From positions 150,612 to 214,611 of the forward strand of contig CAJTSJ010000001.1 of NCBI GenBank assembly GCA_910578785.1: 64,000 bases of DNA, read 5' to 3'. The position numbers and the translations under genes are program-made. This DNA comes from an uncultured Muribaculum sp. (GTDB taxonomy: Bacteria > Bacteroidota > Bacteroidia > Bacteroidales > Muribaculaceae). Positions 55,431-64,000 of this stretch are shown piece by piece (the stretch's first letter is position 1; every line of letters starts with the position of its first letter). The notes beneath the pieces are model-generated. The model was not told where the DNA came from and made no database searches. It saw nothing but the letters and a program-made list of their open reading frames with translations.

Positions 55431-58400
55431 ATGTTTTCGAAATTTTTCATCGACCGCCCCATCTTCGCCACCGTCCTGGCGATATTGATGGTGATAGCCG
55501 GTCTAATAACCATAAAGACCCTCCCGGTGGCACAATATCCGGACATAACGCCGCCTACGGTCAGCGTCAGCGCCACTTATCCGGGCGCCAACGCATCGAC
55601 AATAGCACGCACGGTCGGAGTGCCCATCGAGGAGCAGATCAACGGAGTGGAGAACATGCTGTACATGAGCTCCAACTCAAGTTCCGACGGAAGCTATAAT
55701 CTGACCATAACATTCTCCCAGGGAACTGACATCGACCAGGCCGCTATCAATGTGCAGAACCGCCTGTCGCTTGCACAGTCGCAACTGCCCACGCCGGTGG
55801 TGGAACAGGGACTGCAGGTCAACCAGGAGTCTACCAACATCGTGCTGTTCTGCTCGCTTACCGGCGACGACGAGCACAACTACGACGCCCTGTATCTGAC
55901 CAACTACGCCAACATCAATCTGGTCAACGCACTGGCAAGAGTAAAGGGCGTGGGCGGCGTACAGGCATTCGGTGGCGGCAATTACAGCATGCGCGTGTGG
56001 CTCGACCCAGAAGCAATGAGGGCGAGAGGACTTACGCCGACCGACGTGCGCCAGGCCATCGAATCGCAGAACATGGAGGTGTCGGCCGGTTCGGTCGGCG
56101 CGGCACCGAATCCGAGCGACGACGCATTCCAGTTTACGCTGACCTCACAGGGACAGCTGTCGACCGCCGAAGAGTTCGAGAACATCATTCTCCGCTCCGA
56201 CAGCAACGGAGCCTTACTGAGGCTCAAGGATGTGGCCCGTGTGGATCTCGGAAGCATCAGCTATGCTGCCTCGACCAAAGTGTCGGGTCACGACGCGGCC
56301 TTGCTCGGAATCAAACAGCTTCCGGGAGCAAACGCCCTGTCGGTGTCGAAAGCCGCCAAGGCCGAACTTGAGAACCTGGCCAAATACTTCCCTCCGGGCG
56401 TAAAATACAATGTCGTGCTTGACACGTCCGAATTCGTGACCGCCTCTATCGACGAGGTGCTCATGACCTTCGTCGAAACTACGCTGATTGTGCTTGTGGT
56501 AATCCTCATCTTCCTTCAGAACTGGAGGGCGGTGGTGATTCCGATGCTCACCATACCGATTTCGCTGATAGCCACATTCGCGGTGATGAAGATAGCCGGA
56601 TTCACCATCAATACCCTGACCCTGTTCGGGCTTGTGCTGGCCATAGCCATTGTGGTCGACGATGCCATTGTGGTGGTCGAAGACTGCGCCCGACTGGTGG
56701 ACGAAGGCAAACTGTCGCGCCGTCAGGCCGCCGAAAAGGCTATGCAGGAATTGACCGGCCCGGTCATCGGCGAAGTTCTCGTTCTTCTGTCGGTATTCAT
56801 ACCCACGGCATTCGTAAGCGGAATCACGGGCGAGCTATACAAACAGTTCGCACTGACCATAGCCATATCCACGGCGTTCTCCGGATTCAACGCACTGACA
56901 TTTACGCCGGCTATGTGTGCGCTGTTCCTGACACCGCGCAATAAAAACACTAAAAATCCCATATACCGCATATTCAACAAGGGCTACAATGCCGTCGAGA
57001 CTTTCTACGGAAAGTGCGTCAACAGCATGCTCAAGCATGCCGGAGTGTCGCTGACCGTATTCCTGATACTCGCGGCAGCCGGCATCGCGGCTTTCCTCTA
57101 TTGGCCTACAAGCTACGTGCCGGAGGAAGACCAGGGCTACTTCTTGTCGTCAATCCAGCTTCCTGAAGGAGCATCGCTCGAACGCACACAGAAGGTGGTC
57201 AACCGGCTTTCGGAGCAGATTCGCAAGGAGCTGCCCGAAGTCAAGGATGTCATGGCCATATCGGGATTCTCGTTCATGGGCGGCGGTGCATCTTCCAACA
57301 TGGGCAGTCTGTTCGTGGTGCTGAAGCCGTGGAAGGAGCGCAAAAGCAAAGACCAGAGCATATTCGCCGTCATTGACAAAGTCAACGCCATGAGCGCCGC
57401 CTATCAGGAGGCCATAATATTCTCCGTCAATCCGCCCGCTCTGCCGGGCATAGGCATGTCGTCGGGACTTGAGATGCAGCTGCTCGACATCAACAATCTC
57501 GGAGCCGCTCAGCTAAAAAAGGCCGTGCAGGACGTGATGGAAGCGGCACTTAAGAATCCGAAAATCAAGAGCGTGACCTCGCTATACGAAGGAGAAGTTC
57601 CTCAATATAAAATCAACATCGACCGCGAACGGGCCAAAGTGGAGGGTCTTACCTTAAGCGACATATACTCTACGCTCGGCGCCTACATGGGAGGAAGCTA
57701 CGTCAACGACTTCAGTGACTTCGGAAGAGTATATCAGGTGACCATCCAGGGCGACGATCAGGCCCGTGGCAACATCGAGGATGTCATGAAGCTGAGCGTA
57801 CGCAATTCATCGGGCAAGATGGTTCCGTTTGCCGCATTCTCGTCGCTCGAACAGGCGATGGGCGTACCTATGGCCTCGCGCTACAACATGTACGGCACGG
57901 CGTCACTGACTGCCACCCCGGCCGACCACGTAAGCTCAAGCGACGCCATCGAGGAGATGGAGCATATAGTCGAGGAGACACTGGGTACAAACTACTCTTA
58001 TGCATGGACAGGACTGGCATATCAGGAGACCCAGTCGGGCACTACGGTGACCATAGTCTTTATCTTCGCAATCATCCTGACCCTGCTCGTACTCGCCGCG
58101 CAGTATGAAAGCTGGACCGACCCGGTGGCCGTGATTTTGTCGATGCCCATAGCCATACTCGGCACGGTGCTCGGATGTATCATCATGTCGCAGAGCATCA
58201 GCATCTATACACAGATAGGATTGATTCTGTTACTCGGCCTGTCGGCCAAAAACGCAATCCTCGTCGTCGAATACGCCACTTACTTCCGCCAGTCGGGACT
58301 GTCCATCTACCAGTCGGCCCACAACGCCGGAGTCATCCGCTTCCGCCCGATCATGATGACGGCCATAGCATTCATCTTAGGTGTGATGCCGATGATGTTC

Positions 58401-58619
58401 GCCACCGGTGCAGGTGCTGAAAGCCGTATATCGCTCGGATCAGCCGTCGTATGGGGCATGCTTCTGAATGCCGTCATAGGCATCCTGTTCGTGCCTAACT
58501 TCTGGGATTTGATGCAGTCGTTCCAGGAAAAGGTGCTCAGCAGGTTCTTCAAAGATGTCGACACAATTCCAAATCCCATAGGCGACGAAGACCCAAACAA
58601 CACCCATAACACTATATGA
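55431..58619 (+). CDS. RND multidrug efflux pump permease (AcrB/HAE1 type)
   Basis: A 1062-residue proton-driven inner membrane transporter with 12 helices and two large periplasmic loops. The proton-relay Asp pair is D410-D411 in AIVVDDAIVVVEDCAR, matching the TM4 pair of AcrB. FFIDRPIFATVLAILMVIAG and VAQYPDITPPTVSVSATYPGA open the protein as usual. RFRPIMMTAIAFILGVMPM and the last helices are complete. It belongs to the hydrophobe/amphiphile efflux family; the drugs or bile acids carried are not predictable. It is the last gene of the operon. Confidence 0.96.
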   Translation: MFSKFFIDRPIFATVLAILMVIAGLITIKTLPVAQYPDITPPTVSVSATYPGANASTIARTVGVPIEEQINGVENMLYMSSNSSSDGSYNLTITFSQGTDIDQAAINVQNRLSLAQSQLPTPVVEQGLQVNQESTNIVLFCSLTGDDEHNYDALYLTNYANINLVNALARVKGVGGVQAFGGGNYSMRVWLDPEAMRARGLTPTDVRQAIESQNMEVSAGSVGAAPNPSDDAFQFTLTSQGQLSTAEEFENIILRSDSNGALLRLKDVARVDLGSISYAASTKVSGHDAALLGIKQLPGANALSVSKAAKAELENLAKYFPPGVKYNVVLDTSEFVTASIDEVLMTFVETTLIVLVVILIFLQNWRAVVIPMLTIPISLIATFAVMKIAGFTINTLTLFGLVLAIAIVVDDAIVVVEDCARLVDEGKLSRRQAAEKAMQELTGPVIGEVLVLLSVFIPTAFVSGITGELYKQFALTIAISTAFSGFNALTFTPAMCALFLTPRNKNTKNPIYRIFNKGYNAVETFYGKCVNSMLKHAGVSLTVFLILAAAGIAAFLYWPTSYVPEEDQGYFLSSIQLPEGASLERTQKVVNRLSEQIRKELPEVKDVMAISGFSFMGGGASSNMGSLFVVLKPWKERKSKDQSIFAVIDKVNAMSAAYQEAIIFSVNPPALPGIGMSSGLEMQLLDINNLGAAQLKKAVQDVMEAALKNPKIKSVTSLYEGEVPQYKINIDRERAKVEGLTLSDIYSTLGAYMGGSYVNDFSDFGRVYQVTIQGDDQARGNIEDVMKLSVRNSSGKMVPFAAFSSLEQAMGVPMASRYNMYGTASLTATPADHVSSSDAIEEMEHIVEETLGTNYSYAWTGLAYQETQSGTTVTIVFIFAIILTLLVLAAQYESWTDPVAVILSMPIAILGTVLGCIIMSQSISIYTQIGLILLLGLSAKNAILVVEYATYFRQSGLSIYQSAHNAGVIRFRPIMMTAIAFILGVMPMMFATGAGAESRISLGSAVVWGMLLNAVIGILFVPNFWDLMQSFQEKVLSRFFKDVDTIPNPIGDEDPNNTHNTI

Positions 58620-58847
58620 CTTCCGCAGATGCACTGTCGTAGCTTACGCCATGATGGCAAAGCCTTATTCAGACAGTTATCGAAACCCCTAAATACCGAC
58701 AATTCCTCGGACGGCCCACCTCGCCCGAGGAATCATACATTCAAACCGTATGTTAACAAATGGGGGTGGAGATTTTTACTTAAAATATAATAAAGGGACG
58801 GAGACGGACGTTATATGTATAGATTAACTAATTAATACAGTTAGCCT

Positions 58848-59024
58848 ATGGATAAAAAATCTACTCCATCAAACAACACATCGATGTCGGACCATGACGG
58901 AGAACGGAATATCGTAAAAGAGGCTCCTCGACGCTCTACTCTCGAGTTTTTGCGCCAGTTTGCACGGTGCTACCATTATGAGCCGCGTCTTTCCGCTCCG
59001 CTGGGAAACATGATTATCAACTAA
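58848..59024 (+). CDS. Small 58-residue protein with LEFLRQFARCY motif
   Basis: A short frame starting MDKKSTPSNNTS, with a charged middle, then RRSTLEFLRQFARCYHYEPRLSAPLGNMIIN to the stop. The pattern of an LRQFAR..Y helix followed by a Pro-Leu turn and a hydrophobic tail recalls small proteins that I have seen repeatedly in Bacteroidales, with no known role. It has no signal peptide or membrane segment. It sits alone after the efflux operon and is followed by a strong shared terminator. Confidence 0.6.
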   Translation: MDKKSTPSNNTSMSDHDGERNIVKEAPRRSTLEFLRQFARCYHYEPRLSAPLGNMIIN

Positions 59025-59067
59025 GGCTTCGCCGCATATACAACGGCTGTCGCCGGAAGTGAAACCA

Positions 59068-59103
59068 AAAACGCCTTGGAATCGATTGACTCCAAGGCGT
59101 TTT
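59068..59103. terminator. Bidirectional terminator
   Basis: A 13-bp perfect stem (59068-59080 with 59091-59103), 10-base loop, with A residues before and T residues after. It serves the small gene from the left and the GH35 gene from the right. Confidence 0.88.
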
Positions 59104-59122
59104 CATTTATCTCACGCTGAAT

Positions 59123-61504
59123 TTATTTCTTGAACGGTTCAGTCTTGACATAGACTTTATAGTCCTTGATGGCACCGGGGACCTCGCTCTCCATGCGCGG
59201 CAGATACTGAATGCCGGAAAGCTTGTGGGTGGCGCCCAGGTCTATGACTATGGCATGGGGGAACTTGACACCGGCCTCGGTGCTCCAGTATGTCGACTCC
59301 TGGAGGTCGAACGTCTTGTCGGCCGAGCGGTTGACACGCGCAACATCCTCGCTGTCGGCATAGTCGACAATCCACGGTTCGCGCGACAGGCGTTCGCCCT
59401 TGTCATTGAGCACATACATCTCGGCGATGCATGCCAGATCCTTTCCGTCGATGGCATTGAGAGCCTCGATGCAGATATAGCGTCCGGTGACAGGCTTGTC
59501 GAATCGGGCTTCCTGCCATCCATTGCCGGGCTTAAATGTTCCGGTCAATACGGGCGACTCGGACTCCAGTTTAAGAGTCTCGCCCTCGGCGCGGTGGGTC
59601 AGAGGCTTCTGCACCAGAAGCTGGTCAAGCAAAGGCGCGTCAAGACCTGCCGACTTGACATCGCGCGGACCCATGATGTCGAATACCAGAATCTCATTCT
59701 CACCCTTTTTCAGCCAGCAACCGGGAGCATAGAGGGTCTGCTGCGGACCGATTTCCCAGATACGTCCGAGAGGATGCCCGTTGACATAGACAAGGCCTTT
59801 GCCCCATGTCTCGAAGTTCAGGAAGGTATCGGACGGCTTTTTGACATTGAAAGTGCCGCGATAGACACCGATAGGCATGCGTCCGTTTTCGCCTGGAGTA
59901 AAAGCCTCGACAGGGAAGAATTCCATTGAATCATAGAACTCAAGTTTGTCGGGAAGCGGGAACATCTCCCAGTTTTTGAGGTCGCAGACATATTCATAGC
60001 CTTCGCGGTCAACTGTCAGAACGACATTGTCGGTTATACCTTTATAGTCCTTGATGGCGCGTCCGAAGTTGATGCGGCCCATGGCTTCGACGAGAATGTC
60101 GAGTGTGTCGCCCTTCTTAGTGGCCGGGAGCTGGAGCATCTTCTCACCGTTTCGACGGTCGAGCTTGCCGACATACTTTCCGTTGACAAACACCTGGGCA
60201 TAGTCATGGGCATCGTTGACCGTAAGCGTAGCCCCATTTTCAAGCGTAGGCAACTGTGTGCGGTAAAGCACGCTTCCGAATCCCTGGTCGATGTCTTCAA
60301 ACGTCTTGACCTCCTCGCTCGTTATGCTCTTGGGCAGACTGTTGAACAGCGGAGCCACTTCTGTAAGTCGGAATTCGGGAATCGAAATCGGCTTTATGAG
60401 CGCAGGCACTTTAGGAAGCTTTTTACCATCGGTATACTTGGCCAAAGTCTCTCTGAGCTGCCAATACTTGGGCGTGGTCTGGCCGGACTCGCTGATAGGA
60501 GCATCGTAGTCATAGGAAGTCACGTCAGGAGCGAAACCTGGGGAGTTGGCTCCGGCCCAGTGGCCCCAGTTAGTACCGCCGTGAGTCATGTAAAGGCTGA
60601 ATGAAATGCCCTTTGAAAGCATCTCATCGATACCGGCTATCATGTCTTCGGCAGGACGGGTCTCGTGGTTGGCACCCCACTTGTCAAACCATCCGCTCCA
60701 GAATTCGCTGCACATCAATGGGCTGTCGGGACGAAGCTCCTTGAGGCGGGCAAACTGCTGGTCAATGTTGGCACCCGTGCCGAAGTTCATAGTCCAGATA
60801 AGATCGTCAAGACCATTATTGGTAAAGTTAGATGACCAGTCGCACTGGAACAATGTCACATCGCCGAAGTTCTTGCGCACGATATCGCGGATTGTTGAAA
60901 CATATTCCTTGTCGATGCCGTAAGAACCATATTCATTTTCTACCTGAACCATTATGATAGGGCCACCGTCCTTTATGGTCAGGCCTTTGACCTGCTTGGC
61001 AACCTGCTCTTCAAACAGACCTACGCGCTCAACAAAATACGGATCCATCTCACGCAGACGGATATCTTTTTTCTTCAGAAGCCACCAGGGCAGACCGCCC
61101 ATCTCCCACTCGGCACACACATACGGACCCGGACGAAGAATTACATACATGTCGTTTTCCTTGCACAGGCGTACGAATTCGGCCAAATCGTTCTGACCTT
61201 CAAAATCATACACACCGGGGGTCGGTTCATGTGCATTCCAAAACACATATAAGCACACCGTATTCATACCCAGCGCCTTGCACATTTTTATACGCTGGTC
61301 CCAATAAGGCTTGGGGATACGGGGATAGTGAAGTTCGGCCGCTTTGACTACAAAAGGCTCCCCATTGAGCATGAAAGAACCCTTTCCGGCCTCGAATGTC
61401 TGAGGCTGAACTGCGACAGCCTTTGATCCTTCAGCATGGCTCATCATCGGGAACAATCCGCATAAAGCCGCGGACAGCACCATGCTCTTTACGATTTTAT
61501 TCAT
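59123..61504 (-). CDS. Secreted beta-galactosidase, glycoside hydrolase family 35
   Basis: A 793-residue GH35 enzyme with a signal peptide ending SHAEG (about 24). The TIM barrel shows LHYPRIPKPYWDQRI, the acid/base Glu191 in VQVENEYGSYG and the nucleophile Glu267 in CSEFWSGWFDKWG. Two beta-galactosidase jelly-roll domains follow, and the last ~130 residues resemble an F5/8 type C (discoidin) carbohydrate-binding domain. It probably removes terminal beta-galactose from host or plant glycans in the periplasm. It is a single gene with a -7 box at 61547-61554. Confidence 0.93.
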   Translation of the reverse strand: MNKIVKSMVLSAALCGLFPMMSHAEGSKAVAVQPQTFEAGKGSFMLNGEPFVVKAAELHYPRIPKPYWDQRIKMCKALGMNTVCLYVFWNAHEPTPGVYDFEGQNDLAEFVRLCKENDMYVILRPGPYVCAEWEMGGLPWWLLKKKDIRLREMDPYFVERVGLFEEQVAKQVKGLTIKDGGPIIMVQVENEYGSYGIDKEYVSTIRDIVRKNFGDVTLFQCDWSSNFTNNGLDDLIWTMNFGTGANIDQQFARLKELRPDSPLMCSEFWSGWFDKWGANHETRPAEDMIAGIDEMLSKGISFSLYMTHGGTNWGHWAGANSPGFAPDVTSYDYDAPISESGQTTPKYWQLRETLAKYTDGKKLPKVPALIKPISIPEFRLTEVAPLFNSLPKSITSEEVKTFEDIDQGFGSVLYRTQLPTLENGATLTVNDAHDYAQVFVNGKYVGKLDRRNGEKMLQLPATKKGDTLDILVEAMGRINFGRAIKDYKGITDNVVLTVDREGYEYVCDLKNWEMFPLPDKLEFYDSMEFFPVEAFTPGENGRMPIGVYRGTFNVKKPSDTFLNFETWGKGLVYVNGHPLGRIWEIGPQQTLYAPGCWLKKGENEILVFDIMGPRDVKSAGLDAPLLDQLLVQKPLTHRAEGETLKLESESPVLTGTFKPGNGWQEARFDKPVTGRYICIEALNAIDGKDLACIAEMYVLNDKGERLSREPWIVDYADSEDVARVNRSADKTFDLQESTYWSTEAGVKFPHAIVIDLGATHKLSGIQYLPRMESEVPGAIKDYKVYVKTEPFKK

Positions 61505-61546
61505 AAACAGGAGGTATTTGGATTTAAAATTAATTGGTATTTTTCA

Positions 61547-61554
61547 CAAAAGTA
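61547..61554 (-). promoter_or_regulatory. -7 promoter box of the GH35 gene
   Basis: Leftward TACTTTTG, about 40 bases before the ATG. No clear -33 element. Confidence 0.4.
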
Positions 61555-61734
61555 TATAAAAAAAACCACATTTAAAACTCACAGGCTCAAAATGAGCATA
61601 TAAACGCTCCAATAATTCATAATACGCAATATCTCCGGCCGTCAACCCACTGCTGAATCAATAATACAAGCGAATACAACTTACCATGACGGAGCGGTTG
61701 TATTCGCCGGTATTCATATCGTCAACTTAACAGA

Positions 61735-63603
61735 TTATTTCAATAAAACTTTACACGGGCTGTCCAATGTCGGCGATACGATAAAGTAGACTCCTGCGCT
61801 AAGCGACGAAGCATCAAGAGATACGCCTCGCTCAAACCTCAGGCATGTTCGGCCTGACATGTCGACCATCCTTATATCGCGACACTCATACGGCAACGTC
61901 ACAACACGTCCTCGCACATTAACTGCGGTTAGGGCAAAAAGAGCATCGATGCCTACCGTAGTTCCTTTTGCCGTAAGACGATATAATCCTAAACCGCCGT
62001 TCGGTACATAGACTACCAAATTTCCGGTAGGAGAATTCTCATTGTCGGGAATGTATACAAGATTACAGCCCTGCACATTAATTTTTGAGAAGCCATCGGG
62101 ATTGATATTCCATAGCGGCTTGGCTGTTGCGAACGACATATCCATCGGCGACATTTCAAGCAATTGCACACTCGAACCTTGGTCGGCCCGGCGACCGTAA
62201 GCCAATATCGGCAAATCGTTTACATACATCAACGACACTCCAAACGGCGATTCTGCCATCGTGTTATGAAGCGATTTACCGGCATCAGACAAAGAAGTCA
62301 CCATCTCGCATACGTCGCCGTTGTCGGACGGCACCCGGTAAAGGGCCGGATGAAACAGTACGTCTGACTCAAACGGACGGGCATGGAAATAGAACATGTC
62401 ATCGCTTATAGGCATGACCTTGGGAGAAATTATTCGCACCTCATAGGCGTTACGCACGTCAACCGTTGCGAACTGCCTGATTTTTACCGCCTTGACAGAT
62501 GTAGCTCCATTTTCCACCTTCCAGCGATATACGGGCACTTCAAACGTAGTCAAAGGCTCAAGATCATTCTTCCCCTCTGCACCCCATAGCGTATAATTTC
62601 CGGACTTTATTGACCCTCTGACAATCAGGAAGCGCATATACTTAGGAGCCACCGGAACCGTGAACTCGCCTTCAAGGTGAGACAAAGCAATTTCATAGCC
62701 ATCCTTGCTGACAATATTGTCCAGATCAACCGTATACAATTGTATCTTGCTTCCCGAATCGTCGACAATCGATGAAGTGAAATATACTGTTCCGTCAGCA
62801 TCCTCTCCGATTAATGACATCAGGTCCGTCGACACATAGTCATTTCCATCGTCCTGTCTGACTCTAAGCATCGGCAACGTTTCGCCAGATGCCAAGTCGT
62901 ACCGGTCAATCCACACCTGCTCCTTGTCATACTTCCAATTAGAGACATTGTAAGTACCTCTTGCAATATAGATTACATTATTCCGCACAACTACTCCATG
63001 ATTATCTGTATAATCCTCACTCGGAGCTTTAAAGATTGTTGTTTTGCCGCAATACGGAGCATTAGCCCACTCCATTCTGTTTCCGTTATTCTCTGTTCTA
63101 AGCCATACGGATTCCAGCGACAATTCCGTTTCATCAGCAAGACTGACATTATCATAAACTGTCGGATCTACCTTAGCATCATATTCCACAGGCTGTTTAC
63201 TACCCAACGTCATCATAGAGCCATCGGATGATACCATCATATTGCCGTCTGCATCAGCCGCACGCCAATAATAAGTCGCGCTCTCGATATCTGAAGATTT
63301 GACAGTAACAGTATATGGTGATTTTTTGTTAGACAATTCAAAAATATACTTGATTCTGGAAAAATCCTTGTCGAGCGACAACATCACATGTGGCTTCTTA
63401 AGCTTAGCGCCACTACTTGGATGAATTGTAAACGTATACTCATCACCGCTGATATCACAATAGGTGGCCGATATTTTTCCACCGGAATAATCTCCGGTTA
63501 TCCTGGCATTAGAACTGATGCTTAAGCATAGCATAACAAGCAGAAGCAGGCTTCTGTACAATACAATTCCATGCTTTGCACGGAAGGGAGAGAGAATTTT
63601 CAC
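61735..63603 (-). CDS. Large secreted protein with T9SS-like C-terminal domain
   Basis: A 622-residue exported protein that I do not recognise. A signal peptide spans about residues 12-34 after a basic N-terminus. Residues ~35-130 look like Ig-like beta strands, and ~150-540 resemble propeller-type repeats with many Asp/Gly turns (SLIGEDADGTVYFTSSI). The last ~75 residues (VRGRVVTLPYECRDIRMVDMSGRTC...SLSAGVYFIVS...CKVLLK) match the pattern of type IX sorting domains or their relatives. Whether a type IX system exists cannot be judged here. The promoter at 63644-63676 is strong. Confidence 0.75.
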   Translation of the reverse strand: MKILSPFRAKHGIVLYRSLLLLVMLCLSISSNARITGDYSGGKISATYCDISGDEYTFTIHPSSGAKLKKPHVMLSLDKDFSRIKYIFELSNKKSPYTVTVKSSDIESATYYWRAADADGNMMVSSDGSMMTLGSKQPVEYDAKVDPTVYDNVSLADETELSLESVWLRTENNGNRMEWANAPYCGKTTIFKAPSEDYTDNHGVVVRNNVIYIARGTYNVSNWKYDKEQVWIDRYDLASGETLPMLRVRQDDGNDYVSTDLMSLIGEDADGTVYFTSSIVDDSGSKIQLYTVDLDNIVSKDGYEIALSHLEGEFTVPVAPKYMRFLIVRGSIKSGNYTLWGAEGKNDLEPLTTFEVPVYRWKVENGATSVKAVKIRQFATVDVRNAYEVRIISPKVMPISDDMFYFHARPFESDVLFHPALYRVPSDNGDVCEMVTSLSDAGKSLHNTMAESPFGVSLMYVNDLPILAYGRRADQGSSVQLLEMSPMDMSFATAKPLWNINPDGFSKINVQGCNLVYIPDNENSPTGNLVVYVPNGGLGLYRLTAKGTTVGIDALFALTAVNVRGRVVTLPYECRDIRMVDMSGRTCLRFERGVSLDASSLSAGVYFIVSPTLDSPCKVLLK

Positions 63604-63643
63604 TTTAAAAGATTTTGGTTATTATTAATATTATTGAATAAAT

Positions 63644-63676
63644 GCAAATTTAAAAATTCAGATTAACTATCGCAAA
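63644..63676 (-). promoter_or_regulatory. Promoter of the 61735-63603 gene
   Basis: Leftward TTTG (63673-63676), 20 bases, TAAATTTGC (63644-63652). The leader is about 37 bases. Confidence 0.8.
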
Positions 63677-63796
63677 AATAATCACCTTATCGATTAAAAA
63701 TTAACATATTTTTCGGAAGCGTCCGCAGGCGGGGAAGTGTGGGTCCGCTGATTTTCCGGGGAAGTGCGGACTCTGCGGGGTTGTCCGGGCGTACAT

Positions 63797-63834
63797 AAAA
63801 AAATAGAGCCGGGCGACTTGCGTCGTCCGGCTCT
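63797..63834 (-). terminator. rRNA operon terminator
   Basis: A 13-bp stem with one G-T pair (63822-63834 with 63805-63817) and 4-base loop, followed leftward by ATTTTTTT. It lies just after the 5S 3' end. Confidence 0.88.
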
Positions 63835-63837
63835 TGA

Positions 63838-63946
<109 letters not shown>

Positions 63947-64000
63947 TCTTTGCTTGTGCCTGCGCCGTAAATCACCCCCTCGGGGGGGAACTTCCGGCCG

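Noticed and set aside
58703..58732. TTCCTCGG/CCGAGGAA hairpin after the RND pump as a terminator
   Set aside because: A stem of 8 bp with a 14-base loop and no following T run; terminator function is not supported.

Overview
The window reads as a chromosomal segment of a Bacteroidota bacterium, most likely order Bacteroidales and, by gut-type gene content and moderate-to-high GC, plausibly Muribaculaceae (family is inference). The clearest evidence is a recurring Bacteroidota promoter, TTTG or TTG, about 20 bases, then TAnnTTTGC, before many genes. Supporting features are the fused ThrA with an ApgM-type phosphoglycerate mutase and ThrC, a Wzi-family barrel, a lipoprotein S9 peptidase, several secreted glycosidases, a C-terminal segment resembling a type IX sorting domain, and the 5S rRNA sequence.

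Layout, left to right. 1-3.3 kb: a secreted Ntn-type hydrolase (cut by the window edge) behind a BglX beta-glucosidase, then an unknown protein. 3.4-11.4 kb: tRNA-Lys, then a rightward run of PBP1A, a biotin-dependent carboxyltransferase subunit, ribosomal protein L31 type B, AroE and ComEC. 11.4-21.4 kb, leftward: UDP-glucose dehydrogenase and a membrane sugar epimerase/dehydratase, tRNA-Arg, DapA, FtsH with RsfS, and an aminotransferase with a LolC/E-type permease. 21.6-25.2 kb: an AT-richer accessory patch of small membrane proteins, a KilA-N protein and a lipoprotein, with a 26-bp direct repeat and a gene-start remnant. 25.3-40 kb: S9 peptidase, DnaB, a thioredoxin-fold protein without the CXXC motif, Lon, the threonine operon thrA-apgM-thrC, a lipoprotein with a Wzi-like barrel, and SurE. 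40-45 kb: a GH30 glycosidase, two paralogous small barrel proteins, a lipoprotein and a zincin-like pseudogene, then an HdeD-type membrane protein. 45.3-52 kb, rightward: a secreted Trp/Gly-repeat protein, a FadL-type channel, a PIF1-like helicase fused to TPRs, RecF and a DUF721 protein. 52-52.8 kb: a 41/43-bp tandem array and a gene-poor GC-rich spacer. 52.8-58.6 kb: a complete tripartite RND efflux operon. 58.8-64 kb: a 58-residue small protein, a GH35 beta-galactosidase, a large secreted protein, and the 5S rRNA end of an rRNA operon that enters from the right.

Most of the window is housekeeping: wall synthesis, aspartate-family amino acids, replication and repair, proteolysis and envelope export. 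The accessory signals are the 21.6-25.2 kb patch, the 41.8-44.3 kb barrel/lipoprotein cluster with its nonsense-broken gene, the simple-sequence and tandem repeats at 14.84 and 51.95 kb, and a 47-bp inverted-repeat element lodged in the ftsH terminator. Three genes place the -7 promoter box exactly four bases before the ATG, which predicts leaderless mRNAs. I saw no CRISPR array, no complete insertion sequence and no prophage.
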